The notes under the pieces: generated by a model
The model's database searches: none
Seen by the model: the letters and a program-made list of their open reading frames with translations, nothing else
What the model was told of the DNA's origin: nothing
Shown here: piece by piece, positions 47,122 through 57,333 of the stretch
How positions within the stretch are numbered: position 1 is the first letter of the stretch
Layout: every line of letters begins with the position of its first letter
Translations under genes and position numbers: made by a program
NCBI RefSeq assembly: GCF_921294215.1
Contig: NZ_CAKLDM010000003.1
Coordinates: forward strand, 139,622-203,621
Source: Vibrio marisflavi CECT 7928
GTDB taxonomy: Bacteria; Pseudomonadota; Gammaproteobacteria; Enterobacterales; Vibrionaceae
Direction: 5' to 3'
Length of the DNA stretch: 64,000 nucleotides

Positions 47122-48678
47122 ATGAAATTGGTTACACAAATGAATGCGGCCGAGGCAAAAGACTTTTTTTTAAAGCATTCAAGTTATAGCAATTTCAATT
47201 TACCATCATATTTCAATTTTACAGATTTGTTGCTGAATGTAGATGAGGCTTTAAGGGAGAAACCAAGAGGGGCTATTGATATAGGTTTACCAAGAGCCAG
47301 AAAGTTCTCACGGACGAGCTATACCCTTCAAACAAATAAGGATGGACATTATGCGTGGCGTCCATTTGAGTTAATACATCCAGTTTTGTACGTACATCTA
47401 GTAAACCAGCTTACAGAAGAAAATAATTGGCAGGTTCTTTTAGACCGTTTCGAGCAGTTCTCTTCCAACCCAAATATTGTTTGCGCGAGTATTCCAAGAG
47501 AATCTGAAGAAGAAAACATATCTGACACAGCTGAAAGTGTACATGGCTGGTGGGTAGATGTCGAACAGGAGTCAATTTCATTAGCTATTGATTTTAAATA
47601 TGTTTTCTTTACTGATATTGCTAACTTTTACCCTTCCATTTATACACACTCCATACCATGGGCTATTCATACAAAAGAAGTGGCTAAATTACAAAGAAAT
47701 AGGAATGATAGTTTAGGTAATGAAATAGACAATAGCATCCAAGATATGAGAAACGGCCAAACAAACGGCATTCCTCAAGGCTCAGTTCTTATGGATTTTA
47801 TCGCTGAAATTATTATGGGGTACGTTGACCTATCTCTTGGAGATAGATTAAGAGATTCTGGAATACATGATTATAAAATCCTCAGATTTCGGGATGATTT
47901 CCGAGTTTTTACAAATTCGAAAGAAAACGCAGAATCTATAATTAGGCATTTAACTATTGTGCTGCAAGAGCTGGGGCTTCAATTGAACTCAGAGAAAACC
48001 TTTCTGAGTGAAGATATTGTTATTGATTCTATAAAGCCTGACAAAAGAGAGGCTTTGATGATATTTGGTAAAAATGTCTCAGGGACGACTATACAAAAAG
48101 CCTTACTGAAGTTGTCTTTATTTTCCCGAAAATACAAAAACTCGGGTCAAATTGAGCGCTATCTAAGTTCTATAAATAGACGCGTCATGAAAACTAAAGC
48201 TTTGAAAAGTAGTGATAATATTGCAGCTATGGTCAGCGTTCTAGTAGATATTATGTATCATAATCCTAGGGTATTTGCATCAGCTGCCTTGGTTCTAAGT
48301 ACTCTATTCAAATTTATTGAAGACGATGATAAAAAGCTTGGAATAATTGATAAAATCAAGAACAAATTTGAGCCTGTTTTAGGAACGGGAATGCTTGATA
48401 TATGGCTTCAGAGAGTATCGTTCCCTGTAAACCAAGATGTTGAATATCAAGAGACTCTTTGTAATGTTGTCAGTGGAGCCATTGATATACCTCACGAACA
48501 TGTATGGTATTCCGAATGGATTACAGATCAGCGATTCAAAAATGGTGTTCTAGCAACCCAATTTATAGTTGAGGAAACCTTAGCGCAGGCTAGTAGCATA
48601 ATTAATGAGGATGAAGTTGTGCTATTTCCGTACTCTTCTGGCGAAGTGGTTGAGCAGCCAGAACATGAAGAAGGTTAG
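47122..48678 (+). CDS. Abi/UG-type defence reverse transcriptase
   Basis: 518 residues from ATG 47,122, with GGAG upstream. Palm motifs: A in FFTDIANFYPSIYTHSI (near 165-180), B in NGIPQGSVLMDF (near 215), C in LRFRDDFRVF (Asp-Asp near 256), D in LGLQLNSEKT. The C-terminal 170 residues are helical repeats, like the alpha-Rep region of AbiK/AbiA and several DRT enzymes. Motif A resembles that group more than retron or group II intron enzymes. The length suits a DRT4-like single-gene system, but the subtype is not settled. It lies between lysis genes and integrase, the usual cargo position. Probable role: phage exclusion. Confidence 0.88.
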   Translation: MKLVTQMNAAEAKDFFLKHSSYSNFNLPSYFNFTDLLLNVDEALREKPRGAIDIGLPRARKFSRTSYTLQTNKDGHYAWRPFELIHPVLYVHLVNQLTEENNWQVLLDRFEQFSSNPNIVCASIPRESEEENISDTAESVHGWWVDVEQESISLAIDFKYVFFTDIANFYPSIYTHSIPWAIHTKEVAKLQRNRNDSLGNEIDNSIQDMRNGQTNGIPQGSVLMDFIAEIIMGYVDLSLGDRLRDSGIHDYKILRFRDDFRVFTNSKENAESIIRHLTIVLQELGLQLNSEKTFLSEDIVIDSIKPDKREALMIFGKNVSGTTIQKALLKLSLFSRKYKNSGQIERYLSSINRRVMKTKALKSSDNIAAMVSVLVDIMYHNPRVFASAALVLSTLFKFIEDDDKKLGIIDKIKNKFEPVLGTGMLDIWLQRVSFPVNQDVEYQETLCNVVSGAIDIPHEHVWYSEWITDQRFKNGVLATQFIVEETLAQASSIINEDEVVLFPYSSGEVVEQPEHEEG

Positions 48679-48682
48679 TGTA

Positions 48683-49753
48683 TTAAGGTGCACTCTTTTC
48701 ATGCAATTTACTGGGATAAAGCTGCGTATAAACTTGCCAAAGAATATTCAAATTCTTATGCCCAGTAACTTGAGCTACTTCTTCAATGGAGTAGCCTTTT
48801 TCAAATAGTCGGCTTGCTCCTTCGCGGCGCAGATCGTGATAGCGTAGGTCTTCAATGCCTAGCTCATTACGTGCTCTTTGAAAGCCAGCAGACACGCTGC
48901 GAGGGTTATATGGAAAGATGTACGCATTGCGTTTGTCTTGCCTCATGGCAATATCAAATGACTCGCCCAGTAGCGGTACAATCATATGGTTGCCTTCTTT
49001 CTTGCGTGGGTCTTTTCTATCGCGGACTAAAACGGTTTTGTTCTTCTCGTCCAGATCGTCCCATAGAATCGTGCAGACTTCACCTATGCGCATGCAGGTT
49101 AAAATACTGAACTCGAGTATGTCGAGGTAAGGGATGCGTGTAGGGCCGTTAGGGCGAAAGCTTTGTCTTTTGCGAAGTGCCTCTCTTAATAAGTCGAGTT
49201 CTTCACTGGTTGGTCGTCGGGTTCGTTTTTGGCTTTTGCCAATTAGACCCATGTCATTGAGAACTGGAACGGCTTCCTCGAAAATAGAAAAGTTAGCGTC
49301 AATGTTAAATACGGGCTTGGCCTTTTTCATGACAGAACGTAGGTAAGCAACGTCATGATTGATAGTGGCGGGCTTTGCTCCGGCGGCTTTTCGGTTTTTG
49401 CAGTGTTGTATTAGGTCGCTTGTTCTTAGCTGGTTCGATTCCACTTTTGCTATGTCACAGTCTCTAAGTAGCTTAATCACATATTGTTTAGTGCGGCCTG
49501 ACTTGTCCCATAGGTCACGTTCGCCCATATAGATATCGAGCAGTACGGATATAGGTACGGATTTAAGCTTTTTAACTCCTTCCGTCTCTAGTTCGTTTAG
49601 TCGTTTTAGGCCATAAGTGCGAGCTAGCTCTTTTTTTCTGAATGTTTTGGACTCTCGGTGTATAATCCGCGCATCTTTTTTCACTATAACGTCCACAGTG
49701 AAGCGAAGAGAGCCATCTTTGAGTGTACGTTTTTTGATGTTGAATGAAGCCAT
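48683..49753 (-). CDS. Tyrosine integrase
   Basis: 356 residues. An N-terminal arm-binding domain (begins MASFNIKKRTLKDGSLRF), a SAM-like core-binding region (about 75-165) and the catalytic domain with Arg in CMRIGEVCTILW (near 222), HDLRREGASRLF (His/Arg near 303-306), GHKNLNILWQVY (His and the nucleophile Tyr near 330-341). It is read toward the element and starts 107 nt before dusA. Phage integrases next to dusA form a known group that inserts at the dusA 5' end. It is convergent with the reverse transcriptase, 4 nt between stops. Confidence 0.95.
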   Translation of the reverse strand: MASFNIKKRTLKDGSLRFTVDVIVKKDARIIHRESKTFRKKELARTYGLKRLNELETEGVKKLKSVPISVLLDIYMGERDLWDKSGRTKQYVIKLLRDCDIAKVESNQLRTSDLIQHCKNRKAAGAKPATINHDVAYLRSVMKKAKPVFNIDANFSIFEEAVPVLNDMGLIGKSQKRTRRPTSEELDLLREALRKRQSFRPNGPTRIPYLDILEFSILTCMRIGEVCTILWDDLDEKNKTVLVRDRKDPRKKEGNHMIVPLLGESFDIAMRQDKRNAYIFPYNPRSVSAGFQRARNELGIEDLRYHDLRREGASRLFEKGYSIEEVAQVTGHKNLNILWQVYTQLYPSKLHEKSAP

Positions 49754-49771
49754 GATCCTACTCCTTTTATG

Positions 49772-49795
49772 CGTACTATATACGTACTGAGGGGA
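49772..49795. repeat. CGTACT direct repeats beside the integrase, candidate arm sites
   Basis: CGTACT at 49,772-49,777 and 49,783-49,788 (11-bp period), followed by TGAGGGGA (49,788-49,795), which also occurs at the left end (34,884-34,891). The spacing suits arm-type integrase or excisionase sites. Confidence 0.4.
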
Positions 49796-49860
49796 GAAAT
49801 TGAGGGTAATTTTAGCAAACTCATGTATATTTATACAGTATTTTAGTTTTACGTAAGCTC

Positions 49861-50865
49861 ATGAAAAACAATAGCAATACCAATAAATTCGAACTTTGCC
49901 GCTTTAGCGTGGCACCCATGCTCGATTGGACTGATCGTCACTGTCGTTACTTCCATCGTTTACTTTCTAGCGAAGCGCTTTTGTACACTGAAATGGTGAC
50001 AACTGGTGCCATCATTCATGGCAAAGGTGATTTTCTAAAATACAGTGAAGAAGAGCACCCAATAGCGCTTCAGCTTGGTGGTTCTAACGCTAAAGATCTA
50101 GCGCATTGTGCCAAGTTGGCCCAAGAGCGCGGCTACGACGAAGTTAACCTCAATGTTGGTTGCCCGTCAGATCGCGTGCAAAATGGCCGTTTTGGAGCTT
50201 GCTTAATGGCAGAGCCTGAGCTGGTGGCTGAATGTGTTGCAGAGATGAAGAGTGTTGTTGATATTCCAGTTACGGTGAAAACACGTATTGGTATTGATGA
50301 TCAAGACTCTTACGAATTTTTGACGGATTTCATTTCGACTGTGTCGGAGAAAGGCGGTTGTGAGCAGTTTACTATCCACGCACGAAAAGCATGGCTTACC
50401 GGCTTAAGCCCGAAAGAAAACAGAGAAATCCCACCTTTAGATTATGATCGCGCATATCAAATCAAGCGTGACTTTCCTAATCTAGTGATTGCAGTAAACG
50501 GCGGCGTCAAAACTTTGGACGAGAGTATTGAGCATTTGAATCATCTTGATGGTGTGATGATAGGCCGTGAAGCGTATCAAAATCCATATATGCTGGCTGA
50601 AGTCGATCAAAAGCTGTTCGGTAGTGAAGCACCAATCAAAAAACGCTCTCAAGTAGTGGAAGAGATGTATCCGTATATTGAACAACAACTTGCCAATGGT
50701 TCTTACCTCGGACATATCACTCGTCATATGATTGGTCTTTTCCAAAGTATGCCGGGAGCGCGTCAGTGGCGCCGTTACATCAGTGAAAATGCTCATAAGC
50801 CTGGAGCTGGAATAGAAGTTGTTGAAGCAGCTTTGGCTAAGATTCCAAAAGAGCTAAATGTGTAA
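49861..50865 (+). CDS. dusA: tRNA-dihydrouridine(20/20a) synthase DusA
   Basis: FMN enzyme reducing U20 and U20a in the D loop of tRNAs. [18 protein letters not shown] opens the TIM barrel; [20 protein letters not shown] carries the catalytic Cys; [10 protein letters not shown] and IAVNGGVKT are flavin-binding parts. 334 residues and complete, so insertion next to it has not broken the gene. The first codons ([13 protein letters not shown]) may have been supplied by the element. Confidence 0.96.
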   Translation: MKNNSNTNKFELCRFSVAPMLDWTDRHCRYFHRLLSSEALLYTEMVTTGAIIHGKGDFLKYSEEEHPIALQLGGSNAKDLAHCAKLAQERGYDEVNLNVGCPSDRVQNGRFGACLMAEPELVAECVAEMKSVVDIPVTVKTRIGIDDQDSYEFLTDFISTVSEKGGCEQFTIHARKAWLTGLSPKENREIPPLDYDRAYQIKRDFPNLVIAVNGGVKTLDESIEHLNHLDGVMIGREAYQNPYMLAEVDQKLFGSEAPIKKRSQVVEEMYPYIEQQLANGSYLGHITRHMIGLFQSMPGARQWRRYISENAHKPGAGIEVVEAALAKIPKELNV

Positions 50866-50908
50866 AATTTACCTTTAACTGGTGGTGATTTTTACCAATT
50901 CATATGGA

Positions 50909-50940
50909 AGGCGAGAGTGTTTTAGGCTCTCGCTTTTTTA
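50909..50940 (+). terminator. Intrinsic terminator after dusA
   Basis: Stem GCGAGAG / CTCTCGC around a 9-nt loop, followed by TTTTTTA. Confidence 0.8.
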
Positions 50941-50981
50941 TTTCTATAAAATACAGATAATTAAGAGTCTTCTAGTTTAGT

Positions 50982-50997
50982 TGGCTTAGTTTATGCA
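50982..50997 (+). promoter_or_regulatory. Sigma-54 promoter of pspG
   Basis: TGGCTTAGTTTATGCA keeps the invariant GG-N10-GC spacing of -24/-12 promoters, 34 nt ahead of the pspG start. In E. coli pspG is driven by sigma-54 with PspF, so the match is expected. Confidence 0.65.
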
Positions 50998-51030
50998 GTT
51001 TAGGCTGTATTAGCTTTTGGAGGTAATTCG

Positions 51031-51231
51031 ATGTTTGAAATTGTCTTTGTATTGATTTTTGGTGCAACCTTGGTCGTAACGGGGATCACGGCAGTTACGA
51101 TATTTGCAGCAATGGGTGTTGCTTTAGCTGTTACGCTTGTGTTGGCGCTGATTGGGGTGGCTTTTAAAATGTTGCCATGGTTGATATTGGCCATCGTTGG
51201 TGTGGTGGTTTTCAATAAGATTCGTGCCTAG
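51031..51231 (+). CDS. pspG: PspG, phage-shock envelope-stress protein
   Basis: 66 residues, two spans, with the conserved IKLLPWL-type motif (here FKMLPWLILAIVGVVV). Short C-terminus compared with E. coli PspG. Inner-membrane effector of the Psp response. It follows dusA as in E. coli and has a sigma-54-type promoter. GGAGGTAATTCG precedes the ATG. Confidence 0.85.
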   Translation: MFEIVFVLIFGATLVVTGITAVTIFAAMGVALAVTLVLALIGVAFKMLPWLILAIVGVVVFNKIRA

Positions 51232-51340
51232 CTCACGTTAACTAGTTGATAAAACATTATTAAAAAATTGGAATGTGTTAGTATTCCGAGTGTAGTAGAC
51301 CCTCGATGTTTGCTTTCTCAATGCTTGGAGTATATGACAC

Positions 51341-52069
51341 ATGGATAGAGTAGTATTCGCAGCAATGGCTGGTGCAGCGATTTCTTTGACAGCCATTCCT
51401 TCTGTTTCTTTCGCTGAAACGTCACAATCTGAATCTATTACACAAGAGTCTCAAGTTACCGCGGTAGATGCGCCATATACAATAAAGATGGGCGCGGATA
51501 TGTGGTGGGGCAGCACTAAGGTCGACAATACTCGGCGGGGCTGGGTTGATATACCAAGCATTTACATTGCGTACCAGCCAACACGTTCAGCACTTCCTGA
51601 TATGAGTTATCGCTATACGGCTGTTGATGGTGGCGATTTTGTAGCGTTCGATAAGCATGATCTTAGCTTCTATTACAACGTTGTCTCTCATAAGCTAATG
51701 ACCTTTGATGTCGGCTTAACAGCGACTCAATATACGGGCTCACACTATCGAACTATAAACTCGTCAACCCAATATGACTTTAATGATTTAACCGTCAATC
51801 TATATTCATATGCCGAAATCAAAATCCCGGAAACGGAATGGCACATTATTGGCCAATTTGAAGTTGGGAATATGAATGGTATTAAGTCGACGGACTTTAT
51901 GGCGGGAATCCGTTATCAAATACCGTTCGACTCGATGACAGTTTCGCTTCGTGGTGGTTATCGAGTGATTGATCTAGAGTTTTCTGATTTAGCACCTGCT
52001 TCAGCAGACCTTTCCGAGTCATTGGTCTTTGTAGATGGATATTTTTTTGGAACGGAGATCAGGTTCTAA
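51341..52069 (+). CDS. Outer-membrane beta-barrel protein (TIGR04219-like)
   Basis: 242 residues, signal peptide ending SFA. Regular amphipathic strands (IKMGADMWWGSTKVDN, YRYTAVDGGDFVAF, MAGIRYQIPF) and a C-terminal VDGYFFGTEIRF with terminal Phe for BAM insertion. The pattern recalls a Vibrio/marine barrel family with no assigned role. It has its own upstream region after pspG. Confidence 0.75.
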   Translation: MDRVVFAAMAGAAISLTAIPSVSFAETSQSESITQESQVTAVDAPYTIKMGADMWWGSTKVDNTRRGWVDIPSIYIAYQPTRSALPDMSYRYTAVDGGDFVAFDKHDLSFYYNVVSHKLMTFDVGLTATQYTGSHYRTINSSTQYDFNDLTVNLYSYAEIKIPETEWHIIGQFEVGNMNGIKSTDFMAGIRYQIPFDSMTVSLRGGYRVIDLEFSDLAPASADLSESLVFVDGYFFGTEIRF

Positions 52070-52209
52070 GTTTCTCTAATTTAGCCAATTTCTTTATCAA
52101 GAAACTCGTTTTTAGGTCTAAGTTTTCGTCATATTCTAACGAGATAAGTAGATATTTCAGCAATTTGAACCATGCTTTATAGGCAAGTGTAATTTTGTTG
52201 GTAGTAAAT

Positions 52210-52440
52210 ATGACGATTACTGAGCTAAGGAACCTCTATCGAGAAAATCAACTCGTAGAAGCGATCATTGAGCCTTCCTCTGAAGAGGGAAACTGGATTG
52301 TAGAGTTCCGCCACACCCGAGGTGGCTTTGTTTTACTCACCGATATTCATGGTGAGGAATACCATTACAAAGATCTAGATGTCGCGTCAAAATCAGCGAT
52401 GGCCGTAGGTTTTAAGCAAGTTCGAATTGAATCTAAATAG
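52210..52440 (+). CDS. Small conserved hypothetical protein
   Basis: 76 residues from ATG 52,210 (MTITELRNLYRENQLVEAII). The compact mixed fold WIVEFRHTRGGFVLLTDIHG is followed by a KQVRIES end. No membrane span and no family I can name; I believe similar genes occur in other vibrios. Confidence 0.65.
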   Translation: MTITELRNLYRENQLVEAIIEPSSEEGNWIVEFRHTRGGFVLLTDIHGEEYHYKDLDVASKSAMAVGFKQVRIESK

Positions 52441-52576
52441 GTGGGACAAAGGAGACTTTGCTCCACCTTTCCTTTCTTAACTTCCAAAAAGTTATAAAAC
52501 ATTCCGTTCTATTCTTTCTAGTTATGATGATGAATGTTTAAGCTTATCCCACGTAATAATGAGGGATGTAGTGGTC

Positions 52577-54427
52577 ATGTCAGTTTCACCAAAAATGCCA
52601 TCTGGGATTAATGAGCCTAATGAGGTCAATGGGTTAAGCTTGCCAATCAATGACGAAAAGCTTAGCCAGCTTCAAAATTCTATTGGTGAGCTTTCACCGC
52701 AGCAACTTGCTTGGGTGAGTGGATATCTTTGGGGCTTAAGTCAAACACAGTCACCGTCGGTAGCTTCTTCAGCATTATCTAGTGTTACACCTGCAGCCGC
52801 AGCAAGCTCAGACAAGAAGCTGACTATTATTTATGCTTCGCAAACGGGAAACGCTAAAGGTGTCGCTGAAGGTCTAGAAAAACAAGCGGCAGCGCTGGGT
52901 GTCACAGTTGAGTTGCTTGATGCTAGTGATGTAAAAGGTAAAGCGCTCTCCAAACTGTCCCATTTAATTATTGTTGCTTCGACCAATGGTGAAGGTGAAG
53001 CGCCCGATAATGCTATTGAGTTACATGAGTTTCTGCAGTCGAAGAAAGCGCCAAAGCTTAGCAACCTGCAGTATGGTGTGATTGGACTGGGTGATTCAAG
53101 TTACGAATTCTTCTGCCAAACCGGAAAAGATTTCGATGCCTTCTTATCTAAACTCGGTGCAAAAGCTTTCATTGAAAGAGTGGATTGTGACGTTGATTAC
53201 GATGCTTCTGTTCAAGATTGGACTAAGCAGGCATTAGATATTGTCCAAGAGCAGCTTGCTGCAGAGCCAGCTGATGTCGTCCAACTTCCAGTGAATCAAG
53301 CAACGACTGTTGCACAATACACTAAGCAGAACCCTTACACAGCAACCTTGCTTACCAATCAAAAGATTACGGGGCGTGATTCCAACAAGGATGTGAGACA
53401 TATTGAAATTGATCTTGATGAATCAGGCATTATTTACCAACCGGGCGACTCGCTTGGGATTTGGTATGAAAATAGCTCTGAGCTTGCCAACGAGATATTG
53501 ACTCAAGTCGGACTATCAGGCGTTGAGAGTGTTGAAGTCGATGGAGAAAGTCTTTCGATTCACAGCGCGCTAGTGCGTCACTATGAGATCACAGCATCCA
53601 ATCCCCAATTTGTTGCTAAATATGCCGAAGCTTCTGGTAGTAAAAAACTATTAAAGTTGCTGGAAGATAAAGCTACTCTGCGAGAATACAGCGCAGAAAC
53701 TCAAGTCATAGATGTGCTTGCTTCCAAAAAGACAAAGCTATCTGCTGAACAATTAATATCAATGCTAAGAAGGTTAACTCCTCGTTTGTATTCCATTGCT
53801 TCTAGCCAAGCAGAAGTGGAAGAAGAAGTGCACCTTACTGTTGGTGTCGTGGAATATGAACAAAGAGAGAGTGTTCGATATGGCGGTGCTTCTGGCTTTT
53901 TAAGCCAGCGGCTAGAAGAAGGTGGTGATGTTCGTGTGTTTGTTGAAAGTAACAACCACTTCAAACTACCAGAAAATGATGACACGCCAGTCATCATGAT
54001 TGGCCCGGGAACCGGGATAGCTCCTTTCAGAAGTTTCATTCAAGAGCGTGAAAGCAGAGATGCTTCTGGGGCAAATTGGTTGTTCTTCGGTGATCGTAGC
54101 TTTGCTCAAGATTTCCTATATCAAACTGAGTGGCAGAGAGCGTTGAAGTCTGGACTGCTCACCAAAATGGATGTCGCCTTTAGCCGGGATCAAGAAGAAA
54201 AAGTCTATGTACAGCATCGCTTACTAGAGCAGGCAGAAGAACTATGGAAATGGATCGGCCAAGGGGCTCACCTCTATATCTGTGGTGATGCTGATCAGAT
54301 GGCAAAAGATGTACATCAAGCTTTAATTGATATTGCTATTGAGCAAGGCGGCTTATCGGACGAGCAAGCCAATGAGTTTTTCAATGACCTCCGTAAGAAC
54401 AAACGTTATCAGAAGGATGTTTACTAA
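52577..54427 (+). CDS. cysJ: CysJ, sulfite reductase flavoprotein
   Basis: Electron-transfer subunit taking NADPH electrons through FAD and FMN to CysI. Flavodoxin domain [18 protein letters not shown] (near residue 80), FAD domain RLYSIASSQ, and NADPH domain [17 protein letters not shown], ending RYQKDVY. About 616 residues. The start is drawn at ATG 52,577 ([10 protein letters not shown]) with GAGG upstream; ATG 52,559 is possible. The cysI start follows its stop directly. Confidence 0.95.
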   Translation: MSVSPKMPSGINEPNEVNGLSLPINDEKLSQLQNSIGELSPQQLAWVSGYLWGLSQTQSPSVASSALSSVTPAAAASSDKKLTIIYASQTGNAKGVAEGLEKQAAALGVTVELLDASDVKGKALSKLSHLIIVASTNGEGEAPDNAIELHEFLQSKKAPKLSNLQYGVIGLGDSSYEFFCQTGKDFDAFLSKLGAKAFIERVDCDVDYDASVQDWTKQALDIVQEQLAAEPADVVQLPVNQATTVAQYTKQNPYTATLLTNQKITGRDSNKDVRHIEIDLDESGIIYQPGDSLGIWYENSSELANEILTQVGLSGVESVEVDGESLSIHSALVRHYEITASNPQFVAKYAEASGSKKLLKLLEDKATLREYSAETQVIDVLASKKTKLSAEQLISMLRRLTPRLYSIASSQAEVEEEVHLTVGVVEYEQRESVRYGGASGFLSQRLEEGGDVRVFVESNNHFKLPENDDTPVIMIGPGTGIAPFRSFIQERESRDASGANWLFFGDRSFAQDFLYQTEWQRALKSGLLTKMDVAFSRDQEEKVYVQHRLLEQAEELWKWIGQGAHLYICGDADQMAKDVHQALIDIAIEQGGLSDEQANEFFNDLRKNKRYQKDVY

Positions 54428-56152
54428 ATGAGCAATCAAGAACAGCAACAAGTGCTTGGCGAGGTCCTAGGGCCACTTTCTGAAAACGAGCGTATTAAAA
54501 GAGAAAGCAATTTCTTACGCGGAACAATTTCGCAAGATCTCAAAGATACGATTACAGGTGGATTTACCGCAGATAACTTTCAGCTGATTCGCTTCCACGG
54601 GATGTATCAGCAAGATGATCGTGATATTCGAGCGGAGAGGACTAAGCAAAAGTTAGAGCCTTTGCATAATGTCATGCTGCGCGCTCGTATGCCGGGTGGA
54701 GTGATCTCCCCAGAACAATGGCTAGCAATCGATAAGTTTGCTACGGAAAAATCGCTTTACGGAAGTATCCGTCTTACAACAAGGCAAACCTTCCAATTCC
54801 ACGGTGTATTGAAACCGAATATTAAGTTAATGCACCAAACGTTAAATAGTATCGGTATAGATTCTATTGCTACTGCTGGTGATGTGAACCGCAATGTATT
54901 GTGTACCTCAAATCCGGTGGAATCAGAGCTCCATCAGCAAGCTTATGAATGGGCAGCGAAGATTAGCGAGCACTTATTACCGAAAACTCGCGCGTATGCT
55001 GAGATTTGGTTAGATGGTGAAAAGCTAGAAGAGACAGATCAAGAGCCGATCTTAGGTAGCAATTATCTTCCAAGGAAGTTTAAGACTACCGTAGCAATTC
55101 CTCCACTAAATGATGTTGATGTTCATGCTAATGATTTGAACTTTATTGCTATTGCCGAAAACGGACAGCTTGTTGGGTTTAACGTGCTGGTTGGTGGTGG
55201 CTTGGCGATGACTCATGGTGATAAGTCGACGTACCCACGCTGCGCTGATGATTTTGGTTTTATTCCTTTGGAAAAAACTCTAGAGGTTGCGGCTGCTGTG
55301 GTGACGACGCAACGTGACTGGGGTAATCGCTCCAACCGTAAAAACGCTAAAACGAAATACACATTAGATAGAGTAGGTATTGACGTTTTTAAAGCAGAAG
55401 TAGAAAAGCGAGCAGGAGTATCTTTCGAACCAAGTAAACCCTATAAGTTTACTGAGCGTGGAGATCGAATCGGCTGGGTTGAGGGGATTGATGGCCTGCA
55501 CCATTTAACTCTTTTTATCGAAAATGGCCGTTTACTCGATTTTCCAGACAAACCGCTTAAATCTGGTGTCGCTGAGATTGCGAAAATTCATAAAGGCGAT
55601 TTTCGTATGACGGCAAACCAAAACTTGATTGTTGCAGGAGTGCCAGCCAATCAAGTTAATAAAATAGAACAGATCGCTCGTGAGCACAGGCTAATAGATG
55701 ATGGTAATAGTGTACAAAGGCAGAATTCGATGGCTTGTGTCTCTTACCCAACCTGCCCATTGGCAATGGCGGAGGCTGAGCGCTTCCTACCAGAATTTGT
55801 CACGAACATCGAAGAGATCCTTAAAGCTCACAAAGTACCAACACAAGATAGCATTATTACCCGCATTACTGGTTGCCCGAATGGATGTGGTAGAGCAATG
55901 TTGGCTGAAATTGGTTTAGTAGGGAAAGCTCCAGGTCGCTATAACCTTCATTTAGGAGGTAATAAAGAAGGCACCCGTGTTCCGAAAATGTATAAAGAGA
56001 ACATTAGCGTCAAGCAGATATTGCAAGATATCGATTCGCTAGTGAGTCGTTGGTCAAAAGAACGCGAAGATAAAGAGGCGTTCGGCGACTTCGTTATCCG
56101 AGCTGGTGTGATTGACAAAGTAGAAATATCAAAGAGGGACTTCCATGATTAA
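54428..56152 (+). CDS. cysI: CysI, sulfite reductase haemoprotein
   Basis: Reduces sulfite to sulfide with sirohaem and a [4Fe-4S] cluster. Cluster/haem cysteines: [17 protein letters not shown] and [25 protein letters not shown] is the conserved sulfite-binding part. 574 residues. It overlaps cysH by 8 nt. Confidence 0.97.
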   Translation: MSNQEQQQVLGEVLGPLSENERIKRESNFLRGTISQDLKDTITGGFTADNFQLIRFHGMYQQDDRDIRAERTKQKLEPLHNVMLRARMPGGVISPEQWLAIDKFATEKSLYGSIRLTTRQTFQFHGVLKPNIKLMHQTLNSIGIDSIATAGDVNRNVLCTSNPVESELHQQAYEWAAKISEHLLPKTRAYAEIWLDGEKLEETDQEPILGSNYLPRKFKTTVAIPPLNDVDVHANDLNFIAIAENGQLVGFNVLVGGGLAMTHGDKSTYPRCADDFGFIPLEKTLEVAAAVVTTQRDWGNRSNRKNAKTKYTLDRVGIDVFKAEVEKRAGVSFEPSKPYKFTERGDRIGWVEGIDGLHHLTLFIENGRLLDFPDKPLKSGVAEIAKIHKGDFRMTANQNLIVAGVPANQVNKIEQIAREHRLIDDGNSVQRQNSMACVSYPTCPLAMAEAERFLPEFVTNIEEILKAHKVPTQDSIITRITGCPNGCGRAMLAEIGLVGKAPGRYNLHLGGNKEGTRVPKMYKENISVKQILQDIDSLVSRWSKEREDKEAFGDFVIRAGVIDKVEISKRDFHD

Positions 56153-56921
56153 TACAATTGAATCCTCGCCAAGTTTGGATGATCTGCTATCACTAACGAA
56201 AGCAGAGCGAGTTCTATCTCTTGCTCAGCTGAATGCTGAATTAGAAACCTTGTCGGCAGTAGAAAGGGTGGAGTGGGCGCTTAAAAACTTAAAGAGCAGT
56301 CATGCAGTATCTTCTAGTTTTGGTGTCCAGTCGGCAGTTATGCTGCATTTGCTTACCCAAGTGCAGCCAGATATTCCTGTCATACTCACCGATACTGGCT
56401 ATCTGTTCCCAGAAACGTATCAATTTATAGATAACCTCACCCAGCAATTGGGTCTGAATTTAAAAGTCTATCGCTCAGAGTTCAGTTCGAATTGGCAAGA
56501 AGCAAGGTATGGGAAGTTATGGGAACAAGGTATAGAGGGAATTGAGCGTTACAATAAGCTAAATAAAGTAGAGCCAATGCGACGTGCACTCGATGACTTG
56601 CAAGTTGGAACATGGTTTTCTGGGCTTCGCCGTGAACAGTCACCTTCTCGAGCTAGCCTGCCAATCTTGTCTATTCAAAATGGCGTGTTCAAGTTTTTGC
56701 CAATCATTGATTGGTCCGAGCAAGATATAGAGAGCTACTTAGCTCAACATGAGCTTTCTTATCATCCATTAAAAGAAGAAGGGTATGTTTCTATTGGTGA
56801 TACGCACACAACACAAAAGTGGCAGCCCGGGATGAAAGAAGAGGATACTCGATTTTTTGGATTGAAAAGAGAGTGTGGCCTTCATGAAGACGATGTTGAA
56901 CAAGACGGGTCGGGAATATAA
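56145..56921 (+). CDS. cysH: CysH, PAPS reductase
   Basis: Reduces phosphoadenylyl sulfate to sulfite using thioredoxin. [14 protein letters not shown] (P-loop-like), [11 protein letters not shown], and the C-terminal catalytic KRECGLHED. The CC pairs of the iron-sulfur APS-reductase type are absent, so it is the PAPS class. 258 residues. It completes the cysJIH assimilation operon, probably under CysB, though I did not find a clear CysB site. Confidence 0.95.
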   Translation: MINTIESSPSLDDLLSLTKAERVLSLAQLNAELETLSAVERVEWALKNLKSSHAVSSSFGVQSAVMLHLLTQVQPDIPVILTDTGYLFPETYQFIDNLTQQLGLNLKVYRSEFSSNWQEARYGKLWEQGIEGIERYNKLNKVEPMRRALDDLQVGTWFSGLRREQSPSRASLPILSIQNGVFKFLPIIDWSEQDIESYLAQHELSYHPLKEEGYVSIGDTHTTQKWQPGMKEEDTRFFGLKRECGLHEDDVEQDGSGI

Positions 56922-56953
56922 TTGTATAGATAAACCCACTTATCCATTTTTAT

Positions 56954-56978
56954 AAAAGCTGCTGATGCAGCTTTTATT
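56954..56978 (+). terminator. Intrinsic terminator after cysH
   Basis: AAAAGCTGC / GCAGCTTTT with a TGAT loop, then ATTG. Confidence 0.75.
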
Positions 56979-57260
56979 GTTCTATGACGATCTAAACTTG
57001 ATCGAAAACATGAAAATGTGAATAAATCTGTGAGTAAGTTGTACTTTATCTATGAGTAAATTTGAATAAATAAGCCTTTGAATGAAAATGCGCCAACTAG
57101 TCGTTATTTCTTAATTTTTTTTAAAATAATGCTTGCCAATGAGAAGGGGATCTCTATAATGCCACCTCGCTGACACGGGATGGCTTCAAACAAAGCAATC
57201 AACGAGTTAGCAAGGTCTACTAGCTAAGCCAAGTGCTTAAAAAAGTTTTGAAAAAAGTGG

Positions 57261-57288
57261 TTGACACTAAAACTTAAATCGCTAGAAT
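57261..57288 (+). promoter_or_regulatory. rRNA operon promoter (first operon)
   Basis: TTGACA (57,261-57,266), 16-bp spacer, TAGAAT (57,283-57,288), GC-rich discriminator GGCCGTCCGC, and an A/T-rich UP-like stretch before the -35. It drives the complete rrn operon. The 583-nt gap between cysH and 16S otherwise holds only this promoter, the leader and boxA. Confidence 0.85.
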
Positions 57289-57320
57289 GGCCGTCCGCTT
57301 TGAGATGAACTTCAAAGCAT

Positions 57321-57333
57321 TGCTCTTTAACAA
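57321..57333 (+). promoter_or_regulatory. boxA antitermination signal (leader)
   Basis: TGCTCTTTAACAA, the boxA for NusB/S10-dependent antitermination, in the 16S leader. A copy also lies in the 16S-23S spacer. Confidence 0.8.

Larger units (their letters stand above)
34795..49860. mobile_element. Temperate tailless (corticovirus-like) prophage
   Basis: About 15 kb: LexA-type repressor, PrtN-like activator, HUH replication initiator, packaging-type ATPase, PM2-like capsid protein, a chain of tiny membrane proteins, lysozyme-like virion protein, holin-like protein, reverse transcriptase and tyrosine integrase. No portal, large terminase or tail genes exist. The right edge is between the integrase (49,753) and dusA (49,861), dusA being a known integrase target. 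The left edge is approximate, in 34,795-34,953, where GGGGAACT repeats resemble integrase arm sites. I found no att core repeat longer than 8 nt. Confidence 0.8.

Noticed and set aside
47122..48678. The reverse transcriptase as a group II intron or retron enzyme
   Set aside because: No maturase/HNH domain and no intron domain V-like sequence was seen. There is no retron-type msr/msd region with long a1/a2 repeats, and motif A and the helical C-terminus look like Abi/UG enzymes.
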